This document shows, piece by piece, positions 55,859 through 63,982 of a DNA stretch of 64,000 nucleotides. Source of the DNA: Prauserella marina (GTDB lineage Bacteria > Actinomycetota > Actinomycetes > Mycobacteriales > Pseudonocardiaceae); the NCBI RefSeq assembly GCF_002240355.1, contig NZ_CP016353.1:1538501-1602500 (forward strand), written 5' to 3'. A program made the position numbers and the translations under genes. The notes beneath the pieces were generated by a model. The model did not search any database. It worked only from the letters and a program-made list of their open reading frames with translations, and had not been told where the DNA came from. How positions within the stretch are numbered: the first letter of the stretch is position 1; every line of letters starts with the position of its first letter.

Positions 55859-56995
55859 ATGACGGGTCCGACTCGGCGGAAGGCGGGGCCTCTCGTCGTG
55901 CTGGCAGCGCTCGTCGGAACGGTGGCCGCGGTCGTGCTCGGCTTCCTCACCTTCGGCGCGCAGACGACGGCGCAGCCGAAGGAGGTCCCCGTCGCGGTGT
56001 CCGCGCCGGAGGGGACGCCGCTTCGGCAGGCCGCCGAACGGGTCGCCGGGCAAGGGGGCGAGGCGCTGCGATGGCAGGTCACGACGCCCGAACAGGGGCG
56101 GCAGCTTCTGGAGGACAAGGACGTATACGGCGTCCTCGAACTCACGGCGGGACAGGCGGGGCCCTCGGCGAAGGTCGTGGTGTCCGGTGCGGTCAACCCG
56201 ACCGGAACCCAGGTCGCGCAGCAGGCGCTGACCGGTGCGGGACAGGCGTTGACCGCGGCGCTCGCCCAGGCCAATCCCGGTGCTGTCGCGGCGCCGGTCC
56301 AGGTGGAGACCATTCACGAGACGGGGACGGCCGGCCGGGTCGCTCCACTCGGCGTCAGCGCGCTGGCCTGGGTCGGCGGGCTCGCGGCGGGCGCGGTCCT
56401 CGTACTGCTCGCCGCCCGTTCCGGAACGGTCCCCGGACCGCTCGCCAGGCTGGGGCACGTCGCGCTGACGAGCGTGCTGGTGACGGCGGTGCTCACCGGC
56501 CTGCTCGCGTTGTGGGATTCCTCGCTCGACCTTGGCTGGTCGACGATCGGCTTCCTGTGGCTCAGTTCGGCGGCGTTCGCCGCGGTGCAGGGTGGTTTGC
56601 TCCGGTTGCTCGGGATCAGGGCGATGGCGATTCTCGGCCCGCTCTACCTGCTGGCACCGTCGGTCGCCAGCCAGGTCCCCGAGATGCTGAACCCCGTCTA
56701 CCAGAACCTGTTGTGGTCGTGGACGCCGTTCCGGTTCTCGACGGAGGGGCTGCGCAGCCTGCTGGTCGGCGCGCCGGAAGCCCCCGATGTGAGCGCGGGC
56801 GTGTGGGTACTCGGCGCGATGCTCGTCGTGGGACTGATCGTGGTCGCGTGGCCGAGGCGGCGTTCAGCCGGCCAGGAAGCTGAACCGCAGTCGCCGGACG
56901 GTGTTGTCGATGTTGGTGTCGACGAGGCAGACCGACTGCCAGGTGCCGAGGGCAAGCACGCCGCCGAGCACGGGAACGCTGGCATACGGCGGTAG
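55859..56995 (+). CDS. Polytopic membrane protein (YhgE/Pip-like layout)
   Basis: 378 aa. One N-terminal membrane segment (about residues 12-34), an extracytoplasmic domain of ~130 residues with sub-unit-like EVPVAVSAPEGTPL and YGVLELTAGQ, then about five membrane segments ending near residue 335 (WVLGAMLVVGLIVVAWPRRR). This layout resembles the N- and C-terminal parts of YhgE/Pip ABC-2-type proteins. The ATG at 55859 has GGAGG 8 nt upstream. The last ~43 residues are read through the 3' end of the convergent yjbQ gene: a 132-bp overlap. Confidence 0.8.
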   Translation: MTGPTRRKAGPLVVLAALVGTVAAVVLGFLTFGAQTTAQPKEVPVAVSAPEGTPLRQAAERVAGQGGEALRWQVTTPEQGRQLLEDKDVYGVLELTAGQAGPSAKVVVSGAVNPTGTQVAQQALTGAGQALTAALAQANPGAVAAPVQVETIHETGTAGRVAPLGVSALAWVGGLAAGAVLVLLAARSGTVPGPLARLGHVALTSVLVTAVLTGLLALWDSSLDLGWSTIGFLWLSSAAFAAVQGGLLRLLGIRAMAILGPLYLLAPSVASQVPEMLNPVYQNLLWSWTPFRFSTEGLRSLLVGAPEAPDVSAGVWVLGAMLVVGLIVVAWPRRRSAGQEAEPQSPDGVVDVGVDEADRLPGAEGKHAAEHGNAGIRR

Positions 56996-57274
56996 GAAAG
57001 CGGGCAGCACGTGGTCCCGCCCGTGGCCACGGCTGCCGTGCTGATGCCGCCAGCGGTCGTCCCTCGGCAGCAACTGGTCGATCGCCGCGAGCAGATCGTC
57101 GTCGCTGCCCGCTCCGGTCTCCAGTATCGCGAGACCGGCGGTGGCGTGAGGAACCCAGACGTGCAGGAGTCCTTCGTCGGCTCCCGCTTCGCCGAGGAAG
57201 CGTTCCGCGTCCTTCGTGAGGTCGAGCACGACGGCGTCACCGCCGGTGCGCACCTCGATCTCGGTCGAGTACAT
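56864..57274 (-). CDS. YjbQ family protein (secondary thiamine-phosphate synthase type)
   Basis: 136-aa protein of the UPF0047/YjbQ family; members have weak thiamine-phosphate synthase activity, and the true role is unknown. Signature elements are GLLHVWVPHATAGLAI, ETGAGSDDDLLAAI and GTWQSVCLVDTN; the invariant histidines are present. The ATG at 57274 gives the usual family length. Its 3' 132 bp overlap the opposing membrane-protein gene, and its 5' side faces the pnt operon. Confidence 0.9.
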   Translation of the reverse strand: MYSTEIEVRTGGDAVVLDLTKDAERFLGEAGADEGLLHVWVPHATAGLAILETGAGSDDDLLAAIDQLLPRDDRWRHQHGSRGHGRDHVLPAFLPPYASVPVLGGVLALGTWQSVCLVDTNIDNTVRRLRFSFLAG

Positions 57275-57328
57275 ACGCGCAACCGTAGTCGCGTCGGAGA
57301 TCGGCGCGACAGAAGCGGTAGGCGCAGT

Positions 57329-57349
57329 GCATACAGTATGCAATACTGT
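57329..57349. promoter_or_regulatory. Nested palindromes upstream of pntAA
   Basis: GCATACAGTATGC (57329-57341, 6-bp arms) overlaps ACAGTATGCAATACTGT (57333-57349, 7-bp arms). This AT-rich double palindrome stands out in the yjbQ-pntAA gap and looks like a repressor operator, for instance of the GntR class. Confidence 0.5.
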
Positions 57350-57395
57350 TCGGCGATGACGGCGCCGACGCGGAAGGCGACCTTCGTCACGTGAT

Positions 57396-57416
57396 CTGGA
57401 TAACGTTGTCATCCAG
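57396..57416. promoter_or_regulatory. Inverted repeat near pntAA start
   Basis: CTGGAT (57396-57401) and ATCCAG (57411-57416) flank AACGTTGTC. CAGTAT follows, echoing the core of the palindromes at 57329-57349. Second candidate operator, 43 nt before the pntAA start. Confidence 0.45.
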
Positions 57417-57458
57417 TATGGTCTCCACCGCCGCACCGCAGGCCGAGGAGGACGCGAA

Positions 57459-58565
57459 GTGCCCGACCCCGAATCGCCGCTGACAGTCGGCGTGGTCAAG
57501 GAAACCAAACCGGGTGAGCGCAGAGTCGCGCTCGTGCCCACACTCGTCGGCCGCCTCGCCAGGCGCGGGCTGCGGGTGGTGATCGAGTCCGGAGCGGGCG
57601 AGGGAGCGCGACTCGCCGACGAGGTGTTCGAGGAAGCGGGAGCGGAGATCGGAGACGCGTGGGCCGCCGACATCGTGCTCACCGTGTCCCCGCCCTCCGT
57701 TGCCGACATCGGCAAGCTCGGTGAATCGGCCGTACTCGCCGGGTTCCTCGCCCCGCTGACCAACACCGAGGAACTGGCCGCCATGAAAAAGGCGGGGATC
57801 AGGGCTTTCGCCGTCGAGTCGATTCCCAGGATCTCCCGCGCACAGGCCATGGACGCCCTTTCCTCACAGGCAGGCGTCGCCGGATACCGCGCCGTGCTGC
57901 TGGCGGCGCAGCGCCTCCCGAAGTTCTTCCCCATGCTCACCACGGCGGCGGGCACGGTGCCGCCCGCGAAGGTGCTCGTGCTGGGAGCCGGAGTCGCCGG
58001 GTTGCAGGCGCTGGCGACGGCGAAACGGCTCGGCGCGCAGGCCACCGGTTACGACGTGCGGCCAGAAGTCGCCGAACAGGTTCGCTCCGTCGGCGCGAGC
58101 TGGCTCGATCTCGGCATCGAGGCGGTGGGGGAGGGCGGCTACGCCCGCGAACTGACCGAGGCCGAACGCGAGGAGCAGCAGCGGCGGCTGACCGAGGCCA
58201 CCACCGGATTCGACGTCGTCATCACCACCGCGCTCGTTCCGGGGCGTACCGCGCCGACCCTCGTCACGGCCGAGGCCGTCAGGGGAATGCGGGCGGGCAG
58301 CGTCATCGTCGACATGGCGGGAGAGACGGGAGGCAACTGCGAACTGACCGAACCCGGCAAGGAGATCGTCGCGCACGACGTCACGATCTGCTCACCGCTC
58401 AACCTTCCGGCCGAAATGCCGGTGCACGCGAGCGAACTGTACGGCCGGAACCTCACCGAATTGCTGGAGTTGCTGGTGAACGCCGAAGGCGAACTCGTGC
58501 TCGATTTCTCCGATCCGATCGTGTCCGGCGCGTGTGTCGCCGGCGCCGACGAGGAGGTGCGGTGA
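57459..58565 (+). CDS. pntAA: NAD(P) transhydrogenase subunit alpha part 1
   Basis: NAD(H)-binding dI component of the proton-translocating transhydrogenase, which uses the proton gradient to move hydride from NADH to NADP+. The 368-aa soluble protein has GVVKETKPGERRVALVP, VSPPS, SIPRISRAQAMDALSSQA (in parts) and the dinucleotide loop LVLGAGVAGLQALATAKRLG. It lacks the C-terminal membrane part, as in three-subunit enzymes. GTG start at 57459. It shares one base with pntAB. Candidate operators lie just upstream. Confidence 0.95.
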   Translation: MPDPESPLTVGVVKETKPGERRVALVPTLVGRLARRGLRVVIESGAGEGARLADEVFEEAGAEIGDAWAADIVLTVSPPSVADIGKLGESAVLAGFLAPLTNTEELAAMKKAGIRAFAVESIPRISRAQAMDALSSQAGVAGYRAVLLAAQRLPKFFPMLTTAAGTVPPAKVLVLGAGVAGLQALATAKRLGAQATGYDVRPEVAEQVRSVGASWLDLGIEAVGEGGYARELTEAEREEQQRRLTEATTGFDVVITTALVPGRTAPTLVTAEAVRGMRAGSVIVDMAGETGGNCELTEPGKEIVAHDVTICSPLNLPAEMPVHASELYGRNLTELLELLVNAEGELVLDFSDPIVSGACVAGADEEVR

Positions 58566-58873
58566 TGCTCGTCGAAAGTCTCGCGGTGCTCGTGCTCGCC
58601 GGTTTCGTGGGTTTCGCGGTGATCTCCAAGGTGCCCAACACCCTGCACACGCCGCTGATGTCGGGCACCAACGCCATTCACGGCATCGTGCTGCTCGGCG
58701 GGCTGATCGTGCTCGGGCACGGTGCCGACGGCGTGCTGAACAAGATCCTGCTGGTGATCGCGATCGCGTTCGGCACGATCAACGTCGTCGGCGGTTTCCT
58801 GGTGACCGACCGGATGCTGGGCATGTTCAAGGAGAAGCCCAAGCAGGACGCGGCCAAGGAGGACGGCAAGTGA
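58565..58873 (+). CDS. pntAB: NAD(P) transhydrogenase subunit alpha part 2
   Basis: 102-aa membrane component of the transhydrogenase with three hydrophobic segments (about residues 5-22, 38-55, 62-82) and the SKVPNTLHTPLMSGTNAIHG motif conserved in dII. The ATG overlaps the pntAA stop (TGATG) and its stop overlaps the pntB start (GTGA), so the three genes are tightly coupled. The longer frame upstream is a shadow of pntAA. Confidence 0.94.
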   Translation: MLVESLAVLVLAGFVGFAVISKVPNTLHTPLMSGTNAIHGIVLLGGLIVLGHGADGVLNKILLVIAIAFGTINVVGGFLVTDRMLGMFKEKPKQDAAKEDGK

Positions 58874-60258
58874 CGACCCTCATCGCCGTCCTCTACATCA
58901 TCTCCTTCTCCCTCTTCATCTACGGCCTGATGGGGCTGACCGGGCCACGCACGGCGGTGCGCGGCAACTGGATCGCCGCGACCGGGATGGGCCTCGCCGT
59001 CGTCGCCACCTTGCTGCAACCCGGCATGGGCAACTGGTGGTTGATCGCGCTGGGCGTCGTGCTCGGTACCGTCATCGGCGTTCCGGCGGCCCGCAAGGTC
59101 AAGATGACCGCGATGCCACAGATGGTGGCGTTGTTCAACGGCGTGGGCGGCGGCGCGGTCGCGCTCATCGCGTGGGTCGAATTCCGTACGACCGAAGGTT
59201 TTCAGCACGAACCGTTGTACGTCGCGATCGCCTCGCTGTTCGCGGCGATCATCGGCTCGGTGTCGTTCTGGGGTTCCAACGTCGCGTTCGGGAAACTCCA
59301 GGAACTGCTCCCCGGCAAGCCGATCACCATCGGCAAGCTCCAGCAGCCGCTGAACGCCGTGGTGCTACTCGCCGCGGTGGTCTGCGCGATCGTGATCGCG
59401 GCCGGAGGATCGTCGGAGTGGCTGATCATCGGCGTTCTCGTGGCCGCCGCGCTGATCGGTGTCATGGTGGTGCTTCCGATCGGCGGCGCCGACATGCCCG
59501 TTGTGATCTCGTTGCTCAATGCGCTCACCGGGCTTTCGGCGGCGGCGATGGGCCTCGCGCTGGACAACACGGCGCTCATCGTCGCGGGCATGATCGTCGG
59601 TGCGTCCGGTTCGATCCTGACCAACCTGATGGCCAAGGCGATGAACCGGTCGATTCCGGCGATCGTCGCGGGAGGATTCGGTGGCGGTTCGGCCGCGGCG
59701 GTGGCGAGCGGCGGTGGCGAGGACCGTCCCGTTCGCAGCACGAGCGCGGGCGATGCCGCCATCCAGATGGCCTACGCGAGCAGGGTGATGGTGGTTCCCG
59801 GCTACGGCATGGCCGTCGCGCAGGCGCAGCACGCGGTGCGGGAGATGGCGGACCTGCTTGAGAGCAAGGGAATCGAGGTGCTCTACGCCATCCATCCCGT
59901 CGCGGGCCGGATGCCGGGCCACATGAACGTGCTGCTGGCCGAGGCCGACGTCGCCTACGAATCGCTCAAGGAGATGGACGAAAGCAACTCGCAGTTCCCG
60001 CAAACCGATGTCGCGCTGGTGATCGGAGCCAACGACGTCACCAACCCCGCCGCGCAGTCCGATCCGAACTCGCCGATTTACGGCATGCCGATCCTGCACG
60101 TCAACGCCAGCCGTTCGGTGATCGTGCTGAAACGCTCGATGAGTTCGGGCTTCGCCGGTATCGACAACGCCCTGTTCTACGACCCGAAGACCGCGATGCT
60201 GTTCGGGGACGCCAAGTCTTCGGTCGCCGGGATCGTGGAGGAGCTGAAAGCGCTGTAG
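58870..60258 (+). CDS. pntB: NAD(P) transhydrogenase subunit beta
   Basis: 462-aa subunit that combines the remaining proton-channel helices (nine or so segments up to about residue 270) with the C-terminal NADP(H)-binding dIII domain: VPGYGMAVAQAQHAVREM, HPVAGRMPGHMNVLLAEA, GANDVTNPAAQ and LKRSMSSGFAGIDN. GTG start within the pntAB stop. With PntAA and PntAB it gives a complete Rhodospirillum-type enzyme supplying NADPH for biosynthesis and mycothiol recycling. Confidence 0.95.
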   Translation: MTTLIAVLYIISFSLFIYGLMGLTGPRTAVRGNWIAATGMGLAVVATLLQPGMGNWWLIALGVVLGTVIGVPAARKVKMTAMPQMVALFNGVGGGAVALIAWVEFRTTEGFQHEPLYVAIASLFAAIIGSVSFWGSNVAFGKLQELLPGKPITIGKLQQPLNAVVLLAAVVCAIVIAAGGSSEWLIIGVLVAAALIGVMVVLPIGGADMPVVISLLNALTGLSAAAMGLALDNTALIVAGMIVGASGSILTNLMAKAMNRSIPAIVAGGFGGGSAAAVASGGGEDRPVRSTSAGDAAIQMAYASRVMVVPGYGMAVAQAQHAVREMADLLESKGIEVLYAIHPVAGRMPGHMNVLLAEADVAYESLKEMDESNSQFPQTDVALVIGANDVTNPAAQSDPNSPIYGMPILHVNASRSVIVLKRSMSSGFAGIDNALFYDPKTAMLFGDAKSSVAGIVEELKAL

Positions 60259-60268
60259 CGGCAGGGGC

Positions 60269-61063
60269 TCAGTTGTTGCCCTTGGCCGAGGAGAAGGTCA
60301 CCTGCGGAACGTTGGCCTTGCTCGCCGGTTTGCGCTGGGATTGCTGAGCCTGCGGTGCCGACGAGGTCTGCGATGCCTGCGGTGCGGCCTTCTTCACGGG
60401 CTTGGTTGTGGCGGCCTTCGCGGGCTTGGCCGCGGGCTTGGCGTTCTTGCTCGGCTTCGTGGTACCAGCCGTCTTGCTCTTGCCCGCGACGGTGGCGCGC
60501 GTGGTCGGCTTGGCCGTCCGCGACGTGGTGCGGGAAGCCGCCTTCTTGGCCGCGTCCTTCGTGGCCGCCGACGCCGTCTTCGTGGATTTCGCCGAGGCGG
60601 GCGTCTTGGCGGTCGCGGCGGATTTGGTGGACCTGGTGGTCTTCGCGGTCTTGGGGGCGCTCTTCGCCGCTGCCGGTTTGGCCTTCTTCGCCGACGCCGC
60701 CGGTTTCCCCGCCGCTGTCTTGGCGGCTGCCGCTTTCTTCGCGGGCGCCTTGCCCGTTGTCTTCGTTGCCGCCGCGCCCGTCTTCTTCGCCTTTGTGGCG
60801 GTGCCGCTCGCCGAGGAGGCGCGGCCCGCGATCTTCCGGGTACCACGGCGCTTGCGCTTGCCGATGATGCGCGGCGGACGCTTGCGCCCTCCGGTGCGGC
60901 GACCGCCCGCGACGTACCGGTCGAGAAGGTCGCGCAGAGTGTCCGCGTTGTCGCCGGAGAGGTCGATGTCGTACTCGACGCCATCGAGAGCGAACCGCAC
61001 CGTTTCCTCGGCGGGCTCGCCGTTGATGTCGTCGAGCAACTCGACCGCAGTACTCCTGGCCAT
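60269..61063 (-). CDS. Lsr2 N-terminal domain fused to a Lys/Ala-rich histone-like tail
   Basis: 264 aa. Residues 1-60 match the Lsr2 dimerisation domain (VELLDDINGEPAEETVRFAL, then DGVEYDIDLSGDNADTLRDL, YVAGGRRTGG). A basic patch follows (GGRKRPPRIIGKRKRRGTRK), then ~165 residues of Ala/Lys/Thr/Ser with repeated AKK, PAKK, KTA and TKS units, and a Gln/Ser-rich end. The normal Lsr2 C-terminal DNA-binding domain with its RGR AT-hook is absent. It therefore looks like a nucleoid protein in which an H1/HupB-like tail replaces sequence-selective binding. ATG at 61063 with GGGGAGG upstream. It converges on pntB. Confidence 0.85.
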   Translation of the reverse strand: MARSTAVELLDDINGEPAEETVRFALDGVEYDIDLSGDNADTLRDLLDRYVAGGRRTGGRKRPPRIIGKRKRRGTRKIAGRASSASGTATKAKKTGAAATKTTGKAPAKKAAAAKTAAGKPAASAKKAKPAAAKSAPKTAKTTRSTKSAATAKTPASAKSTKTASAATKDAAKKAASRTTSRTAKPTTRATVAGKSKTAGTTKPSKNAKPAAKPAKAATTKPVKKAAPQASQTSSAPQAQQSQRKPASKANVPQVTFSSAKGNN

Positions 61064-61173
61064 GAATGACCTCCCCGTTCTTGCAAGTGTTCGCGGCAAG
61101 GATAGCGCCCGAGCCGTTTTCCTTGCGGGGCGCCCAGGTTGCGCGCGAAGCTTGAGTGGTGTGCGCTCAGAAG

Positions 61174-62565
61174 ATGGCGGAGCAGACTTTCGATGTTGTG
61201 GTCATCGGTGCGGGCCCGGTGGGGGAGAACGCGGCCTCGCGGGCGGTCGAAGGCGGGTTGACGGCCGCGCTCGTGGAGCACGAGCGATTCGGCGGTGAGT
61301 GTTCCTACTGGGCCTGTATCCCGAGCAAAGCCCTGCTGCGGCCGGGAAATCTGCTCGCGGCCGTTCGCAGGATGCCCGGGATCGAGGCGGCGGAGCGGCT
61401 CGACCCGCTGGCGGTGTTCGCTCGTCGTGACGCGTTCACGTCGAACGGGGACGACACCGGTCAGGTCGACTGGGCGAAGAGCGCGAAAATCGAACCGGTT
61501 CGCGGGCACGCGAGGATCACGGGTGAGCGCGAGGTCACACTGGACGATGGCACGGTACTGCTCGCCCGGCGCGCGGTCGTGGTGTGCACGGGAAGCGTGC
61601 CGGTGACGCCGCCGATCGACGGGATCGGCGAGATACCCGTGTGGACGTCGCGCGACGCGACGTCGGCGTCGGAGGTGCCCGCGCGGCTCGCCGTCATCGG
61701 TGGTGGTGTCGTCGGCGTCGAGATGTCACAGGCGTGGGCGCGGCTGGGGTCGAGTGTGGACCTCATCGCGACGGGGGAGCGGTTGCTGCCCAGGATGCCC
61801 GCGTTCGCCGGTGACGCGGTCGCCGAGGGGCTGAGGGCCGACGGGGTACGGGTTCACCTGAGGGCACGGGCCGACCGGGTGTCTACTGTGGATGGGTCGA
61901 CGCGCGTCGAGCTGGCCGACGGCGGCTATGTGGACGCGGACAAGGTGCTGCTCGCGACGGGAAGGAAACCGGCGACGGCCGACCTCGGCGTCGATGTGGT
62001 GGGGCTCACGCCAGGATCGCCGCTGACCGTCGACGACACCGGGCTGGTGTCCGGAGTGGACGGTGAATGGCTTTACGCGGCGGGCGACGTCACCGGGAGG
62101 GCGCCGCTGACCCATCAGGGCAAGTACGCCGCCCGTGCCGTCGGTGACGTGATCTCGGCCAAGGCGCGAGGCGAAACGGTCGATGCCGTGCCGTGGAGCC
62201 GGTTCACGGCAACCGCCGATCATCACGCCGTCCCGCAGGTGATCTTCACCGATCCCGAGGTGGCTTCCGTCGGGCTGGCCGACGCCGAGAACGACCGGCA
62301 GCGGGTGGTCGATCTGGACATCGCGGTCGCCGGTTCGGCGCTGACCGCCGACGGCTACACCGGCAAGGCACGCATCGTCGTCGACACGGAGCGGGAAGTC
62401 CTGCTCGGCGTCACCTTCGTCGGCCAGGACGTCGGCGAGATGCTGCACGCCGCGACCATCGCGGTCGTCGGTGAGGTGCCGTTGCGCAGGCTGTGGCACG
62501 CGGTGCCCGCCTTCCCCACGATCAGTGAGGTGTGGTTGCGGTTGCTGGAGACCTACGGTCTCTGA
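61174..62565 (+). CDS. NAD(P)/FAD pyridine nucleotide-disulfide oxidoreductase family protein
   Basis: 463-aa flavoprotein related to dihydrolipoyl dehydrogenase and mercuric reductase. It has the FAD loop VVVIGAGPVGENAASRA, redox-type cysteines C43 and C48 in GGECSYWACIPSKALL, NAD loop VIGGGVVGVEMSQAWARLG and YAAGDVTG. At the C-terminus the usual AHPTxSE catalytic histidine is replaced by phenylalanine (AFPTISE, F447), so ordinary disulfide reduction is doubtful; quinone or small-molecule reduction is an option. ATG at 61174. It is divergent from the Lsr2-like gene and converges on the next gene 2 bp away. Confidence 0.87.
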   Translation: MAEQTFDVVVIGAGPVGENAASRAVEGGLTAALVEHERFGGECSYWACIPSKALLRPGNLLAAVRRMPGIEAAERLDPLAVFARRDAFTSNGDDTGQVDWAKSAKIEPVRGHARITGEREVTLDDGTVLLARRAVVVCTGSVPVTPPIDGIGEIPVWTSRDATSASEVPARLAVIGGGVVGVEMSQAWARLGSSVDLIATGERLLPRMPAFAGDAVAEGLRADGVRVHLRARADRVSTVDGSTRVELADGGYVDADKVLLATGRKPATADLGVDVVGLTPGSPLTVDDTGLVSGVDGEWLYAAGDVTGRAPLTHQGKYAARAVGDVISAKARGETVDAVPWSRFTATADHHAVPQVIFTDPEVASVGLADAENDRQRVVDLDIAVAGSALTADGYTGKARIVVDTEREVLLGVTFVGQDVGEMLHAATIAVVGEVPLRRLWHAVPAFPTISEVWLRLLETYGL

Positions 62566-62566
62566 G

Positions 62567-63982
62567 CTACTGCGACAGCGGGATTTCCAGCGCGGCCGTC
62601 GCGGCCGCCGTCAACGCCGGATCGCCGGGTTCGGATTCGCCTTCGAGCCAGCCGGCCAGCACGAGCCGTACCGTGCTGCCTCCTGCCGAACCGACGTAGG
62701 CGGCCCCGGCGAAATCGGGCGGCCCTGTTTCGCTGTCCGGCCACAGCCCCTTGTCGGTGGCGACGTCGTCGACGGTGCCGCTGCCAGGGGTGTCGGCGAG
62801 TTCGAGAAACCGGGCAGCCTGCTCGCTGTCGGCGAAGGAGAGCGCGGCGACCGAAACCGCGACCTCACGTCCCTCGACAGTGGTTTCGAAGCTGCCCCTG
62901 CGGAGTCCGGTGCAGGTCTGCTCGGCCAGTGACACCTGGAGGTCGCCTCCGGCGTGTGCGGCGCAGTCGGTACCGGCTTCCGTCGCGTATTCGGTGAAGG
63001 AGATGCCGCCGGCGGCGACCGTGGGGGCGACGGGCTGGCGCAGCGCGATCGGGCGTTCCCCTTCGTCGTCACCGCTCGCCGCGATGGTGACGGTGGCCGC
63101 GGCGACGGCGACCAGCAGCGCACCGGCTGCCCATGGATGCCAGCGGGCGCTCAGCGTCACGGCGCGCCGTGACCGGCCCGGGAATGGGGGCGGTTGGGGC
63201 CGGGGTACCGGAGAGGGCAGTGGGGACACCAGCGGAGCGGGCCGCGCGGGTTGCGTGGTCACCGCGGGCGCCACCGGTACCGCCGGTGCTGTCGTGGCGC
63301 TCGGTTCGGTGGAAGGGGGAGGCGAGGGACGGGCCGGGTAGTCGATCGGCACGGTCTCTGCTGGCTCGGCGAGCGGGTGCTCTTCGGTGCCGAAACCCTC
63401 GGCTGCCAGCGCTGTGTCGTCGATGTCGCCGGAGTCACCGATGCCTTCGGTGTCGCCGGAGACCGTGGCGGAGGGGGCGAACGCCCTGATCAGGCTCCTT
63501 GCCTGGGCGGCGGTCAGCGGTTCTTCGCCCGACGAGAGTGAAACGGCGGCCGTCAGCAGGCTCGTCGCCGTCGGGTACACCACCCTGACCTCGCCGGTCA
63601 GGTCGGCCGCCGGTTGTTCGACTGCTTCAACGAAGGGGCCGACCGCGATGATCGTGCCGACGGGGCAGGCCGGTGCCAGTTCCCTGACCCGCTCGCCGAG
63701 CGTGTTTGCCATGGCGAGTACGTCGACCGCGGGATGGATGGCCTCGCCCCTGACGAGTGGCCAGCCGTCGGCTTTCCACTGTCCGGCCAGTGGGGCTTCC
63801 AGCCGCATGGCCGGGTCGGGAAGGTCGACGCCGCCGATGACGACGACCCCGCGCGGCATGATCATGATCGCGTCGACGGGACCGGAAACGCCGGGTGGTT
63901 CGGCTCCGACGAGCGCGATCCCGCCGATGATGTTGGGTCCTCGGCCGAGTGAGGCGAGCGCGGCACGTACGTCGTCGGACAC
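62567..63982 (-). CDS. Large membrane-anchored protein of unknown function, possibly 5'-truncated by the window edge
   Basis: 471 aa from a GTG at 63982; the frame stays open to the window end, so the true start may lie beyond it. The N-terminal ~150 residues form a folded domain (GRGPNIIGGIALVGAEPPGV, MIMPRGVVVIGGVD, LAGQWKADGWPLV), then a Pro/Thr/Ala-rich linker (about 215-290), one membrane segment (WHPWAAGALLVAVAAATVTI) and an extracytoplasmic ~150-residue domain with two cysteines (TDCAAH, EQTCTG) likely to pair. I do not recognise the family. A sensor or secretion-accessory role is conceivable from the layout only. Confidence 0.75.
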   Translation of the reverse strand: MSDDVRAALASLGRGPNIIGGIALVGAEPPGVSGPVDAIMIMPRGVVVIGGVDLPDPAMRLEAPLAGQWKADGWPLVRGEAIHPAVDVLAMANTLGERVRELAPACPVGTIIAVGPFVEAVEQPAADLTGEVRVVYPTATSLLTAAVSLSSGEEPLTAAQARSLIRAFAPSATVSGDTEGIGDSGDIDDTALAAEGFGTEEHPLAEPAETVPIDYPARPSPPPSTEPSATTAPAVPVAPAVTTQPARPAPLVSPLPSPVPRPQPPPFPGRSRRAVTLSARWHPWAAGALLVAVAAATVTIAASGDDEGERPIALRQPVAPTVAAGGISFTEYATEAGTDCAAHAGGDLQVSLAEQTCTGLRRGSFETTVEGREVAVSVAALSFADSEQAARFLELADTPGSGTVDDVATDKGLWPDSETGPPDFAGAAYVGSAGGSTVRLVLAGWLEGESEPGDPALTAAATAALEIPLSQ

